In this document: piece after piece, positions 8,154 to 15,631 of the stretch | Position numbering within the stretch: the stretch's first letter is position 1 | Layout of the letters: every line of letters begins with the position of its first letter | DNA from: Streptomyces sp. NBC_01460 | GTDB taxonomy: Bacteria; Actinomycetota; Actinomycetes; Streptomycetales; Streptomycetaceae | Direction: 5' to 3' | Length of the DNA: 64,000 nucleotides | Assembly: GCF_036227405.1 (NCBI RefSeq) | Contig: NZ_CP109473.1 | Span: 62,001-126,000, forward strand | Position numbers and translations under genes: made by a program | Notes under the pieces: generated by a model | What the model was told of the DNA's origin: nothing | What the model saw: the letters and a program-made list of their open reading frames with translations, nothing else | Database searches by the model: none

Positions 8154-9248
8154 TTGCCTTCCAACGCGTACAACCTGGAACGGGCCAAGCGCCAGCCGCT
8201 GACGAAGAAGAACCTGCGGGAACTCAACATCGAGCAGACCTGGCAGTCCATCCTGGATCACCCCAACCTGGTCTACGTCGATGAATACGGTGTACGGCAC
8301 AAGCCCGTCGGGTTCTCCGTGAACAAGTCGAGCTTCGGCGCATTCACCGGCTCCGCCTACGCGCTGGGCTGGCTCGCCTACATGAACCTCGGAGAGCCGC
8401 TGATCGAGGAGCGGCGCAACATCACCCAGCCCCCGCCCGACACGTTCTCCTCGCGTACCTACGTCAACCGCAGCCAGTCCCCGATGAACTTCACCGACTC
8501 CGTCGACTTCACCGTGTCGAACGGGGCCACCTGGTCACTCTCGGGAGACTCCAAGCTCACCTTCGGCGGCAACATCAGCGCCCAGCTCCAGCTCCAGCTC
8601 CAGAACAAGCTCGGCCTGAACCTGCAGGGACAGCTGGGGACGCAACTCAAGAACGAGATGGCGAACAAGAACGCCAACACGATGACCAACAAGAACAGCA
8701 AGGACAGCGTGGGCGTGGACAACGCCAACACCGTGGACACGGCGGTGACCAACGGGATGACGAACTCCGCCTCGGCCACGATGACCGGCTCGGTGGACTT
8801 CACCACCACGGGCAGCGCCTCCGGCACCGCGGGTCTCAATGCCGCGCTGGCCCAGGGCATCGCGGCCTCCGTCGGCGGATCCTTGTCCACCGGCTGGGCT
8901 TCGAAATCGCAGATCTCCGGCACGGTCCCGCCGGGCTCCCGCGTGGAGACCATCGTCACGCAGCGCCGTGCCCTCAAGCAGTACACCTACGAGATCCCGG
9001 TGACCTTCTCCGGGCTCCTCGCGGTGAAGTACGCCGCGCCGGTGGCCGTCCTGTCTCCCCCGCAGCAGGCGGACTACCCCGGGCTCGACGAGCTGGTCGC
9101 CCGCGACATCGCCGACCTCGACCTGGCCGGCGGTGGTTTCCGCATGAAGGGGCTGGCCGAGGTCGTCTCCGCCCTGGAGGTCCACCACACGATGTTCGAC
9201 GGCGAGAGCCTCACTGACAGCGAACGAGACCTGTACAAGCAGCCGTGA
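8154..9248 (+). CDS. Aerolysin/ETX-MTX2-like pore-forming toxin candidate
   Basis: 364 residues from TTG at 8154, preceded by GAGGAC at 8143-8148; a TTG at 8076 is the longer alternative. Residues 1 to about 110 are a mixed region (RELNIEQTWQSILDHPNLVY). From about residue 120 the sequence becomes a long Ser/Thr/Asn/Gln-rich amphipathic beta stretch (NFTDSVDFTVSNGATWSLSG), with a central Asn/Lys-rich insertion-loop-like part, and then WASKSQISGTVPPGSRVETI followed by YTYEIPVTFSG. This order of Thr/Ser-rich strands, a VPPGSRV turn and a final Tyr-rich strand matches aerolysin-fold ETX/MTX2 proteins. No signal peptide is present. The partner gene starts 40 bp downstream. The assignment is from motif pattern only; toxicity is inferred. 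Confidence 0.6.
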   Translation: MPSNAYNLERAKRQPLTKKNLRELNIEQTWQSILDHPNLVYVDEYGVRHKPVGFSVNKSSFGAFTGSAYALGWLAYMNLGEPLIEERRNITQPPPDTFSSRTYVNRSQSPMNFTDSVDFTVSNGATWSLSGDSKLTFGGNISAQLQLQLQNKLGLNLQGQLGTQLKNEMANKNANTMTNKNSKDSVGVDNANTVDTAVTNGMTNSASATMTGSVDFTTTGSASGTAGLNAALAQGIAASVGGSLSTGWASKSQISGTVPPGSRVETIVTQRRALKQYTYEIPVTFSGLLAVKYAAPVAVLSPPQQADYPGLDELVARDIADLDLAGGGFRMKGLAEVVSALEVHHTMFDGESLTDSERDLYKQP

Positions 9249-9288
9249 CCGGCGGGCGGCGCCGCCACAACGACAAGAGGTGACGACC

Positions 9289-9789
9289 ATGGTGTTCAAA
9301 AACGTCTTCGACTCCGCCGGAACGGGCGCGGGGCTCTTCTCGGTGACCACCGACCGCGACAAGCCGCACCCGGGAGCGGGCGTCGACTTCGAGGACGCCG
9401 ACGACGACACATACGACGACACGACCACGAGCCTGTTCACCAGCGGGATCCACGGTGCTTCCCACCGGGCGAAGATCGTGCAGGAGCAGGCGCCCGAAGC
9501 GCGCGCCATCCTGGGCTTCCTCGCCTCCTTCATCCAGACCACCCAGGCATCCGCCGGCACCCAGGCCGCCTACGCCCAGGACCCCGGCTCGGTGTCCACG
9601 GCCGCGGCCGCCGGCATGGACAAGTCCAGTGAGACGGTGACGCAACGCGGCGACCTGCAGAAGGACGAGGGACTGCAAGCGCCGAAGAGGGACGACTTCA
9701 AGGCACCGGACGCCCCGGCCTCGCCCACGGCCGAGCAGCCTCCCAAGGCCCCCAAGGCCACCGCCGAGAAGCCGTCCGATCCCAAATAG
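9289..9789 (+). CDS. Small hypothetical partner of the aerolysin-like protein
   Basis: 166 residues. ATG at 9289 has AAGAGG 8 bp upstream; the GTG at 9280 would overlap that ribosome site. The N-terminal half is acidic (VDFEDADDDTYDDTTTSLF), the middle forms one hydrophobic helix (ARAILGFLASFIQTTQASAG) and the C-terminal 50 residues are a disordered Pro/Lys/Ala tail. No family is recognised. It lies 40 bp behind the aerolysin-like gene and in front of a strong terminator, so the two form one transcript. An accessory or chaperone-like role for the pore-former is a reasonable guess but nothing more. Confidence 0.7.
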   Translation: MVFKNVFDSAGTGAGLFSVTTDRDKPHPGAGVDFEDADDDTYDDTTTSLFTSGIHGASHRAKIVQEQAPEARAILGFLASFIQTTQASAGTQAAYAQDPGSVSTAAAAGMDKSSETVTQRGDLQKDEGLQAPKRDDFKAPDAPASPTAEQPPKAPKATAEKPSDPK

Positions 9790-9800
9790 GTTCACAGGTC

Positions 9801-9836
9801 CGAGTGGTCAGGGGCGTCGCCGCCCCTGACCACTCG
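9801..9836. terminator. Perfect 16-bp-stem bidirectional terminator
   Basis: The arms 9801-9816 and 9821-9836 are exact inverse complements with a TCGC loop. The hairpin sits in the 52-bp gap between the convergent genes ending at 9789 (plus) and 9842 (minus), so it can serve both. No U-tract follows, as is usual in streptomycetes. Confidence 0.85.
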
Positions 9837-9841
9837 TGCGT

Positions 9842-11362
9842 TCACACCGGGAGCAGTTGCCACTGCCGGTCGCGATGGTCGCCCTGCGCCCCGTACTGCT
9901 TGATCACCGTGGGGGCGTTGGTGTCGACGCGCAGCAGCAGACCGCTGTTGCGGTTCGCGATCTCATAGACCCGCGGGGTGTCGGTCACCGAACCCACCGG
10001 GATCAGCCTCCACTGCTGGTGCTCGGCGTCACTGCCCTCGTAGGCACGCTGCGCGACCACCGCCCCGTCGACGGTGCCTCCCCCGACGACCTCCAGCACC
10101 TTGCCGCTGCGCACGTTCTCGATCCGGTACAGAATCTCGCCGTCGTCCTGACCTGTCGCGATCAGCCGCCACCTCTGGTGAGCCCTGGGGGAGGTAAGCG
10201 CCTGGTGGATCTCGGCCCCGTCCTTGGTGGACTCCCGCAGGACCCCCATCCGCAGCCTGCTGCGCACGTTGGCCCAGGAGACCACGGTCCCCGACTCAGG
10301 CAGCCCGGCCATCTTCTCCGACGCGATCTTCCGGATCCGGTTGTTGACGTGGTCGGCGATGTAGAGGGTGCCGACACAGTCCACAGCGAGCCCGAACGGG
10401 TTGTTCAGCTGGGCGGCTGCGGCCGGGCCGCCGTCGCCGCCGAAACCCGCGGTGCCCTTGCCGGCGAGCGTAGTGATCTGCCCGTCCGGCGTCACCTTCC
10501 GGACGCGGTGGTTGTTGTAGTCGGAGATGTAGAGGGTGCCGGCGCTGTCCACCACGACCCCCAGGGGCAGATTCAGCTGTGCGGAGGTCGCCGGGCCGCC
10601 GTCACCGCTGAACCCCGCGGTGCCCTTACCGGCGACCGTGCTGATGGTCCCATCGGCCGCGACCTTGCGGACGCGGTGGTTGTTCCCGTCGGTGATGTAC
10701 AGGATGTCGGCGTCGTTCACCGCCAAGGCATACGGGCGATTCAGCTGAGCAGAAACCGCTGGACCATCGTCTCCCCCGAATCCCGCTACACCGGTTCCCG
10801 CAACCGTACTGATTTTCCCGTCCGCGCTGATCTTGCGAACCCGGTTGTTGCCGTGGTCGGAAATGTAGAGGGTGCCGGTGCTGTCCACCGCCACCCCCAA
10901 CGGGTAGTTCAACTGGGCCTTGGCGGCCGGGCCCCCGTCACCGCTGAACCCCGCGGTGCCCGTTCCGGTGACTGTGTTGATCTTCCCATCCGTGGTGATC
11001 ACCCGGACCCGGTGATTGGCGGCATCGGTGATGTAGACGCTGCCCGCAGCGTCCACCGCTACCTCGCGCGGACAATTCAGCAGGGCCGAGACAGCAGGAC
11101 CGTCGTCGCCCCGGTAGCCGGCACCGGCGCCGGCGACCGTGCTGATCCTCCCGTCAGTGCTGATCTTTCGGACCCGGTGGTTGTTGTAGTCGGAGAAGTA
11201 GAGGCTGCCGGCACTGTCCAGCGCGATGCCGTACGGACGATTCAGCTGAGCCGTGACGGCCAGATCGTTATCTCCCTTGAACCCCGCAACCCCGGTTCCC
11301 GCGACCGTGCTGATCTCGGGTACGAAACTCCCGCCATCGGCTTCCGTCTGGGCAGTGCTCAT
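9842..11362 (-). CDS. NHL-repeat beta-propeller fused to C-terminal ricin-type beta-trefoil
   Basis: 506 residues from ATG at 11362, with GAAGG about 8 bp upstream. Residues 15-345 hold six NHL blades of about 56 residues, each with a core like AQLNRPYGIALDSAGSLYFS followed by DYNNHRVRKIS and an ISTVAGTG turn. The C-terminal 140 residues form a beta-trefoil with three Q-x-W motifs (QRWRLIAT, QQWRLIPV, RQWQLLPV). No signal peptide or transmembrane segment is visible. The mirror-image architecture to the FG-GAP protein (trefoil plus propeller) and the shared locus suggest a common binding task, probably glycan or surface recognition. The gene is convergent with the toxin-like operon. Confidence 0.85.
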   Translation of the reverse strand: MSTAQTEADGGSFVPEISTVAGTGVAGFKGDNDLAVTAQLNRPYGIALDSAGSLYFSDYNNHRVRKISTDGRISTVAGAGAGYRGDDGPAVSALLNCPREVAVDAAGSVYITDAANHRVRVITTDGKINTVTGTGTAGFSGDGGPAAKAQLNYPLGVAVDSTGTLYISDHGNNRVRKISADGKISTVAGTGVAGFGGDDGPAVSAQLNRPYALAVNDADILYITDGNNHRVRKVAADGTISTVAGKGTAGFSGDGGPATSAQLNLPLGVVVDSAGTLYISDYNNHRVRKVTPDGQITTLAGKGTAGFGGDGGPAAAAQLNNPFGLAVDCVGTLYIADHVNNRIRKIASEKMAGLPESGTVVSWANVRSRLRMGVLRESTKDGAEIHQALTSPRAHQRWRLIATGQDDGEILYRIENVRSGKVLEVVGGGTVDGAVVAQRAYEGSDAEHQQWRLIPVGSVTDTPRVYEIANRNSGLLLRVDTNAPTVIKQYGAQGDHRDRQWQLLPV

Positions 11363-11612
11363 CGTCATCCCTTCGCCGTTCACCGGCCGCCCACTACAGC
11401 CAGTCGTCGACCGATTCCAACAAGACATGCGGGCACCCGGTCGGCAAAGTCACCAACGGGTGCCTTCACGCATTGCGTTGACGGAGCCCGCTCCGGATCG
11501 GCTCCGGGACCACAGACCTGAAGATCGCCCAGACGGCGATCACTGACAAGGGCAAGGCTCACCACACCACCAGCCCGGGCTGTGTGCGACGCGGCTGTTC
11601 GAGGGCGGCGGC
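11363..11612. other. Intergenic, empty
   Basis: About 250 bp upstream of the NHL-trefoil gene. No additional gene or clear promoter was recognised; the open frames here are antisense shadows. Confidence 0.4.
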
Positions 11613-11850
11613 CTACTGGGCGACGGCTTGTCGGTCCTGTGGGGTCTCGCCTACCGACAGAAGGGCCAGGGTCTGCTTGTCGCGGAGGTCGATGCTGGGA
11701 TGGAACACGCGGTCGGCGGGCAGGGTGTTTCCCACCGCTTGGGCCGGCCGTACCGTCAGCGGCAGGCCCGGGCCGTGGGCGGGGTGCAGGGAGCGGTGTT
11801 CGAGGTAGGCCGCCCACGTGTCCCGGAAGACCGGATCGAAGACCGGCCAA
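11613..11850 (-). pseudogene. C-terminal remnant of an unrecognised protein
   Basis: On the minus strand an open frame without any start codon ends at TAG 11613-11615. It has natural actinobacterial codon use: PVFDPVFRDTWAAYLEHRSL, then HPAHGPGLPLTVRPA and a closing LSVGETPQDRQAVAQ. Its upstream end runs directly into the 3' end of the S1-domain gene, so it is the tail of a gene whose front was lost by recombination. The family is not recognised. Confidence 0.45.
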
Positions 11851-11860
11851 GATCCGCAAT

Positions 11861-12457
11861 CTATGGATCCCGGTCACATGCGTACTGGCTACTCCCTGGC
11901 CTGGCGAGACACACCCGGCGGGTTGGCAGCTCGACTTCCGCGACGACGACGGCGATCTGCTCTCCGACCTCGAAGTCCTCTGCCGGACTCGCCGCCGGGC
12001 GGCCGTCGATCTCTCTGAAGGGAACCAACCCGACGATCCCGCCTCCGAGGTCGACGAAGACGCCGATGGGTACCACCTTCTCAACCGTCCCGCGGAATTC
12101 CTGACCCACCACTGTGCGGTCGGCGAAAGCCTGGAACGGGTCGGGCTCCAGTGCCTTCAAAGACAGTCTGGCTTCGGCGTTGCGGGTGTCGGCCCCAATG
12201 AACTCGCACGAGACACGCTGCCCCACCTGAACAACATCAGTGGGATCATCGAAGCGCCGCCAGGACAGCTCGGGGATGGCGATGAACCCGACACCGGGGA
12301 AGAGGGGATGGGCAGGCCCATCGTCCAGGGCCACGAAAACCCCGAACCGCTCGATCGCCGCGACGGTGCCGGACAGGATATCGCCGCAGTGCAGGGACTC
12401 CAGGAACGCCCAGAGTTCTGGGCTCTCAGACCGCCAATCCCCCGCCCGGCAGGCGTG
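11861..12457 (-). pseudogene. Tandem S1-domain RNA-binding protein, truncated at both ends
   Basis: The open frame contains two S1 motifs. The first begins upstream of any start codon (around 12400: GDILSGTVAAIERFGVFVAL). The second is GQEFRGTVEKVVPIGVFVDL followed by GGGIVGLVPF. The only in-frame initiators (such as GTG at 12334) fall inside the first S1 domain. Upstream the frame meets the TGA of the DUF1772 gene at 12458. The C-terminus ends abruptly at 11861 where the next remnant begins. A functional homologue would start about 40 residues earlier, so this is most likely a broken gene, although a shortened protein of 157 residues could be made. Confidence 0.65.
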
Positions 12458-13057
12458 TCAGCGGTCGGCTCCATGCCCGTCCTGCGTAAGGGGGCCGGGG
12501 TCTGTCCGGAGCAGGGCGCGGGTCTCGTGGGAGGTGGGCGCTGCTGCCCGGTCGGCGGGGATCCGGTCCGCTCCGGATAGGACCAGGGCCCAGACCAGGC
12601 AGGCGAAGGCCGCCGTGTGCAGCAGCGCCCGCACGATGTTCCAGGTGACCCAGGCCGCCTCGAACCGTTCACGGACGGCGGCCAGGTCTCCGATGGAGTT
12701 CGGGTCACCGGCCCGCTCCAACTGGTCGTTGAGCGGGACGTTGACCGCGACGGTCACCGCGAACGCGATCAGGTAGAGCACGAGCGCGGCGATGAGCCAG
12801 GGCAACGCCGGCCGCCCGTGACCGCGCCAGGCGAGGAACACCGCCAGGGCGATCAGCGGGATCGACCCCACGAACGGAAGCATGAATACGGGGTTGAGGA
12901 TCGACTTGTTGATGCCTTGCATCGTCGCCACGAGCGTGTGGTCGGAGGTACTGCGCAGCCCCGGCATCACGGCGTAGGCGAAGGCTGCGAAGAGCCCCGC
13001 CATCAGGCCGGAGGCGATGACGGAGGCGAGCAGGGCGCCGGTCTGGAAAGTCTTCAC
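12458..13057 (-). CDS. DUF1772 (anthrone oxygenase-like) membrane protein
   Basis: 199 residues from ATG at 13057, which overlaps the TGA of the upstream gene (ATGA). Four hydrophobic segments are visible: residues 8-32 (ASVIASGLMAGLFAAFAYAV), 57-77, 84-105 and 155-175. The motif SILNPVFMLPF and the conserved NVPLNDQL loop are typical of DUF1772 proteins, which include anthrone oxygenases and uncharacterised membrane proteins. A polar tail of about 25 residues follows the last helix. It is coupled to a NAD(P)-binding reductase, so a role in a small redox step is plausible. The substrate is unknown. Confidence 0.8.
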   Translation of the reverse strand: MKTFQTGALLASVIASGLMAGLFAAFAYAVMPGLRSTSDHTLVATMQGINKSILNPVFMLPFVGSIPLIALAVFLAWRGHGRPALPWLIAALVLYLIAFAVTVAVNVPLNDQLERAGDPNSIGDLAAVRERFEAAWVTWNIVRALLHTAAFACLVWALVLSGADRIPADRAAAPTSHETRALLRTDPGPLTQDGHGADR

Positions 13058-13893
13058 GAGGTGACCTCGGGGGTCCAGACGCCGGTGGCCGCGGCCTCGG
13101 CGACGTGGTCGGTGAAGTCGCGGGCCGGCCGGCCGAGGACCTGACGGACGCCGTCGCCGAGATACGCGTTACGGCCGTCGAGGACACTCGTGAACAGGTA
13201 GGTCAGCAGGTCGGTGACGTCGGCGGGGACGCCGTGCGCGGCAAGTTCGGCGGCGTAGGCGTCCGCGGGGACCGTGGCGTACCCGATCTCGCGGCCGGTT
13301 GCCGCTCCGATCGCGGCCGTGGCCTGCGCGAAGGTGAGCAGTCGGGGGCCGGTCAGGTCGTAGGTGCGGCCTTCGTGCCCGCCTTCGGCGAGGACCGTGG
13401 CGGCGACCTCGCCGATGTCGTCGGCATCGATGAACGGCTCCTCGACGTCCCCGACCGGCAGCGCGAGCTCCCCGTCGAGGATCGGACCGAGGAAGTCGCC
13501 CTCGCTGAAGTTCTGGGCGAAGAACGAGGCACGCAGGACCGTCCACTCCGCGCCGGAGGCCGCCAGCGCCTTCTCGCAGGCCTCGGCCTCCGGCTCGCCG
13601 CGCCCGGAGAGCAGCACCAGACGGCGTGCTCCGGTCCGTACCGCGAGCTCGGCGAAGGCGCCGATCGCCTCGGGGGCGCCGGGGACGGCGAGGTCCGGCT
13701 GGTAGGAGATGTAGACGGCGTCCACGCCGGCCAGAGCGGGCTGCCATGTCGTGGAGTCGTTCCAGTCGAAGGGGACTCCGCCGGACCGTGAGCCGATCCG
13801 GACCACGTGGCCGCGACCGGTCAGCTGCCGAACGACACGGCGTCCGGTCTTACCGGTTCCGCCCAGGACCAGGGTGAGTACGGGAGAAGTCAT
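13054..13893 (-). CDS. NAD(P)-binding NmrA/EasG-like oxidoreductase
   Basis: 279 residues from ATG at 13893. The N-terminus VLTLVLGGTGKTGRRVVRQL is the GxxGxxG nucleotide-binding motif of the atypical SDR/NmrA group. Later features are VYISYQPDLAVPG, a LVLLSGRGE strand, and PFIDADDIGEVAATVL, the conserved Asp-x-x-Asp-Ile segment of NmrA-like proteins. There is no YxxxK catalytic pair, as expected for this group. It overlaps the downstream DUF1772 gene by 4 bp and is divergent from a LysR regulator 141 bp away, which probably controls the pair. Length is normal for the family (250-300). Confidence 0.85.
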   Translation of the reverse strand: MTSPVLTLVLGGTGKTGRRVVRQLTGRGHVVRIGSRSGGVPFDWNDSTTWQPALAGVDAVYISYQPDLAVPGAPEAIGAFAELAVRTGARRLVLLSGRGEPEAEACEKALAASGAEWTVLRASFFAQNFSEGDFLGPILDGELALPVGDVEEPFIDADDIGEVAATVLAEGGHEGRTYDLTGPRLLTFAQATAAIGAATGREIGYATVPADAYAAELAAHGVPADVTDLLTYLFTSVLDGRNAYLGDGVRQVLGRPARDFTDHVAEAAATGVWTPEVTS

Positions 13894-14034
13894 GGTGATC
13901 GCCTCGGCTTTCGTGGATGGTGCTTCGGGGACCGCGTTCCTGCGGTGTGTTCACAGCTTCGACCGCCTGGGCGTCGCCATCAACTGTCATTCCTGCAAGG
14001 ATCGTTGACCTGTGGGTTGACGGTAGGGGGAGTG

Positions 14035-15042
14035 GTGGAGCGACGTGAGATCGAGATCTTTCTGACGGTCGGCGAGGAACTGCACTTCGGGCGCAGCGCC
14101 GAGCGACTGCACGTCTCGGTGGCCATGGTCAGCAAGACGGTCCAGAAGCTGGAACGATCGGTCGGCGCGGCCCTCTTCGAGCGGACCAGCAGACGGGTGG
14201 CCTTCACCGCGATCGGGCGGCGCCTCTTCGAGGATCTGAGGCCCGCGCACCAGGAGCTCCTGGACGCCTTCGCGCGAGCGGTGGCCTCGGGTCGGGGCGT
14301 GGACGGCGTGTTGCGGGTCGGGTTCCTGGGGACGGCCACCGCACAGTTCGTGATGCGCGCGGCGGAGCTGCTGCGGACCCGGCATCCGGGATGCGAGGTA
14401 CGGCTGCACGAGAGCCGTTTCGGGGACGGGACGGCGTCACTGCGCGACGACGTGATCGACGTCCTGCTCATCGACAACTTCGCGGTACCGGTATCGACGC
14501 TCGCACCCGACCACAGCGCGGGTCCGATGCTGTTCCGGGAAGCGCCGATGCTCGCCGTCTCGGCGCGGCATCCGCTGGCGCGGCGGGAAGCGGTGGAAGT
14601 GACGGAGCTCGCACGGTACGAGGTGCTGCGGCCGCGGGCGCCTTCTGGACAGGCGGTGCGGACGTCCGCTCCCGGGCAGGCGGCCCGATGGGTCGCTCCC
14701 GACGGCGCGGAGTGGTTGTTCGCTCCAGGGCAGACGGATTCGTCGTTCGCCCCCGGCAGATCGCCGGCGGACCGGGGTTCCGGGCGGAGCACGGAATTCG
14801 GCAGCATCCAGGAGATGTGGGCGCTGGTCGGCGGAGGCCACGGGGTCTTCCCCGTCCCGTCCCACGCCAGTGTCTACGACGCTCGCCCCGACGTCGCGTT
14901 CGTCCCGATCAAGGGCGCCCCGGCGTACGAATGGCGCCTGATCTGGCTCTCCGCGGCGGACAACAACCGCGTCCGGGCCTTCTCCGAAGCGGCCTGCGAC
15001 TACGTGGCGGCGCACCCCGATCCACTGACCGCGACCGCGTAG
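14035..15042 (+). CDS. LysR-family regulator with a repetitive insert
   Basis: 335 residues from GTG at 14035 behind GGGGG; GTG at 14032 is the alternative. The N-terminal winged helix (IFLTVGEELHFGRSAERLHV, then VSKTVQKLE) and the effector domain are clear. It is about 35 residues longer than usual because of an insert around residues 200-245 made of imperfect 9-11-residue units, each beginning PGQ, PDG or PGR (SAPGQAARWVAPDGAEWLFA, then PGQTDSSFAPGRS). The insert sits where the second effector subdomain begins. It is divergent from the NmrA-like/DUF1772 pair and presumably regulates it. Confidence 0.85.
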   Translation: MERREIEIFLTVGEELHFGRSAERLHVSVAMVSKTVQKLERSVGAALFERTSRRVAFTAIGRRLFEDLRPAHQELLDAFARAVASGRGVDGVLRVGFLGTATAQFVMRAAELLRTRHPGCEVRLHESRFGDGTASLRDDVIDVLLIDNFAVPVSTLAPDHSAGPMLFREAPMLAVSARHPLARREAVEVTELARYEVLRPRAPSGQAVRTSAPGQAARWVAPDGAEWLFAPGQTDSSFAPGRSPADRGSGRSTEFGSIQEMWALVGGGHGVFPVPSHASVYDARPDVAFVPIKGAPAYEWRLIWLSAADNNRVRAFSEAACDYVAAHPDPLTATA

Positions 15043-15183
15043 GCGATGTCAGGCGCCAGGGCGGATCGATCACTGAGAGGTGTGCATCATGAAGTGACAG
15101 GTCGCAGGTCTGAAGTGGGTGGATGTCGGGGTACTCGCGGTAGCGGAGCGGCCCCTCGAGAGACGCCTTCGCCGCCTCTGGAG

Positions 15184-15360
15184 CCGCCCGTCAACGCTGC
15201 CGCCAAGCAGCTCGCCGACGACGCCCACCAGGTCCTCGTGCTGGTCTGCGACGTCACCGAGCGGCCAGACCGTCTGACCGGCCGAGATCCCACATGCGGG
15301 AGCAGGGCAGCGGCGCGATCGTCAACTGCTCCTCGCTCGGCGGCCTCGTTGCGGCAAACA
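15184..15360 (+). pseudogene. Short-chain dehydrogenase remnant (plus strand)
   Basis: Two SDR-like pieces lie close together in different frames: AAKQLADDAHQVLVLVCDVT around 15190-15260 (end of the Rossmann half with the CDVT acidic motif) and MREQGSGAIVNCSSLGGLVA at about 15294-15357 (the Ser-containing beta5 strand). The active-site Tyr/Lys and the ends are missing. This is an internally deleted SDR gene fragment. Confidence 0.5.
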
Positions 15361-15368
15361 GCGTCTCA

Positions 15369-15584
15369 TCAGGCGTGTCCTGCGTTGTGGGAGGTCGCGG
15401 AGCCGCAGATCCCGCCGTCGAAGGTGCGGCCGCAGGGAGTCTCGCTCAGGCCCTCGACGGACCGGTCGACGAGGGCGACCTGCGCGCCGGCGCGGGCAAA
15501 GGCCAGGGCGGTCGTGCTGCCGATGCCTGAGGCTGCGCCGGTGACGAACGCTCTCTTGCCGTGGAAGTCGTAGGTGACGGTCAT
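15369..15584 (-). pseudogene. Short-chain dehydrogenase N-terminal fragment (minus strand)
   Basis: ATG at 15584 with GAAAGGGAG upstream starts MTVTYDFHGKRAFVTGAASG, followed by IGSTTALAFARAGAQVALVD, the complete GxxxGxG Rossmann start of an SDR. After SVEGLSET the sequence loses all SDR character and ends at 15369. Only the cofactor-binding third survives. It lies head-to-head with another SDR remnant and just upstream of nothing it could serve. Confidence 0.6.
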
Positions 15585-15631
15585 GTGAGTCTCCCTTTCG
15601 ATGGCGGAGCGGTGGCTCGTTTGGGCGGAGG

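Noticed and set aside
9836..11521. 561-codon plus-strand ORF opposite the NHL-trefoil gene
   Set aside because: Antisense shadow of the repeat-containing minus-strand gene; its low-complexity content mirrors the NHL blades.
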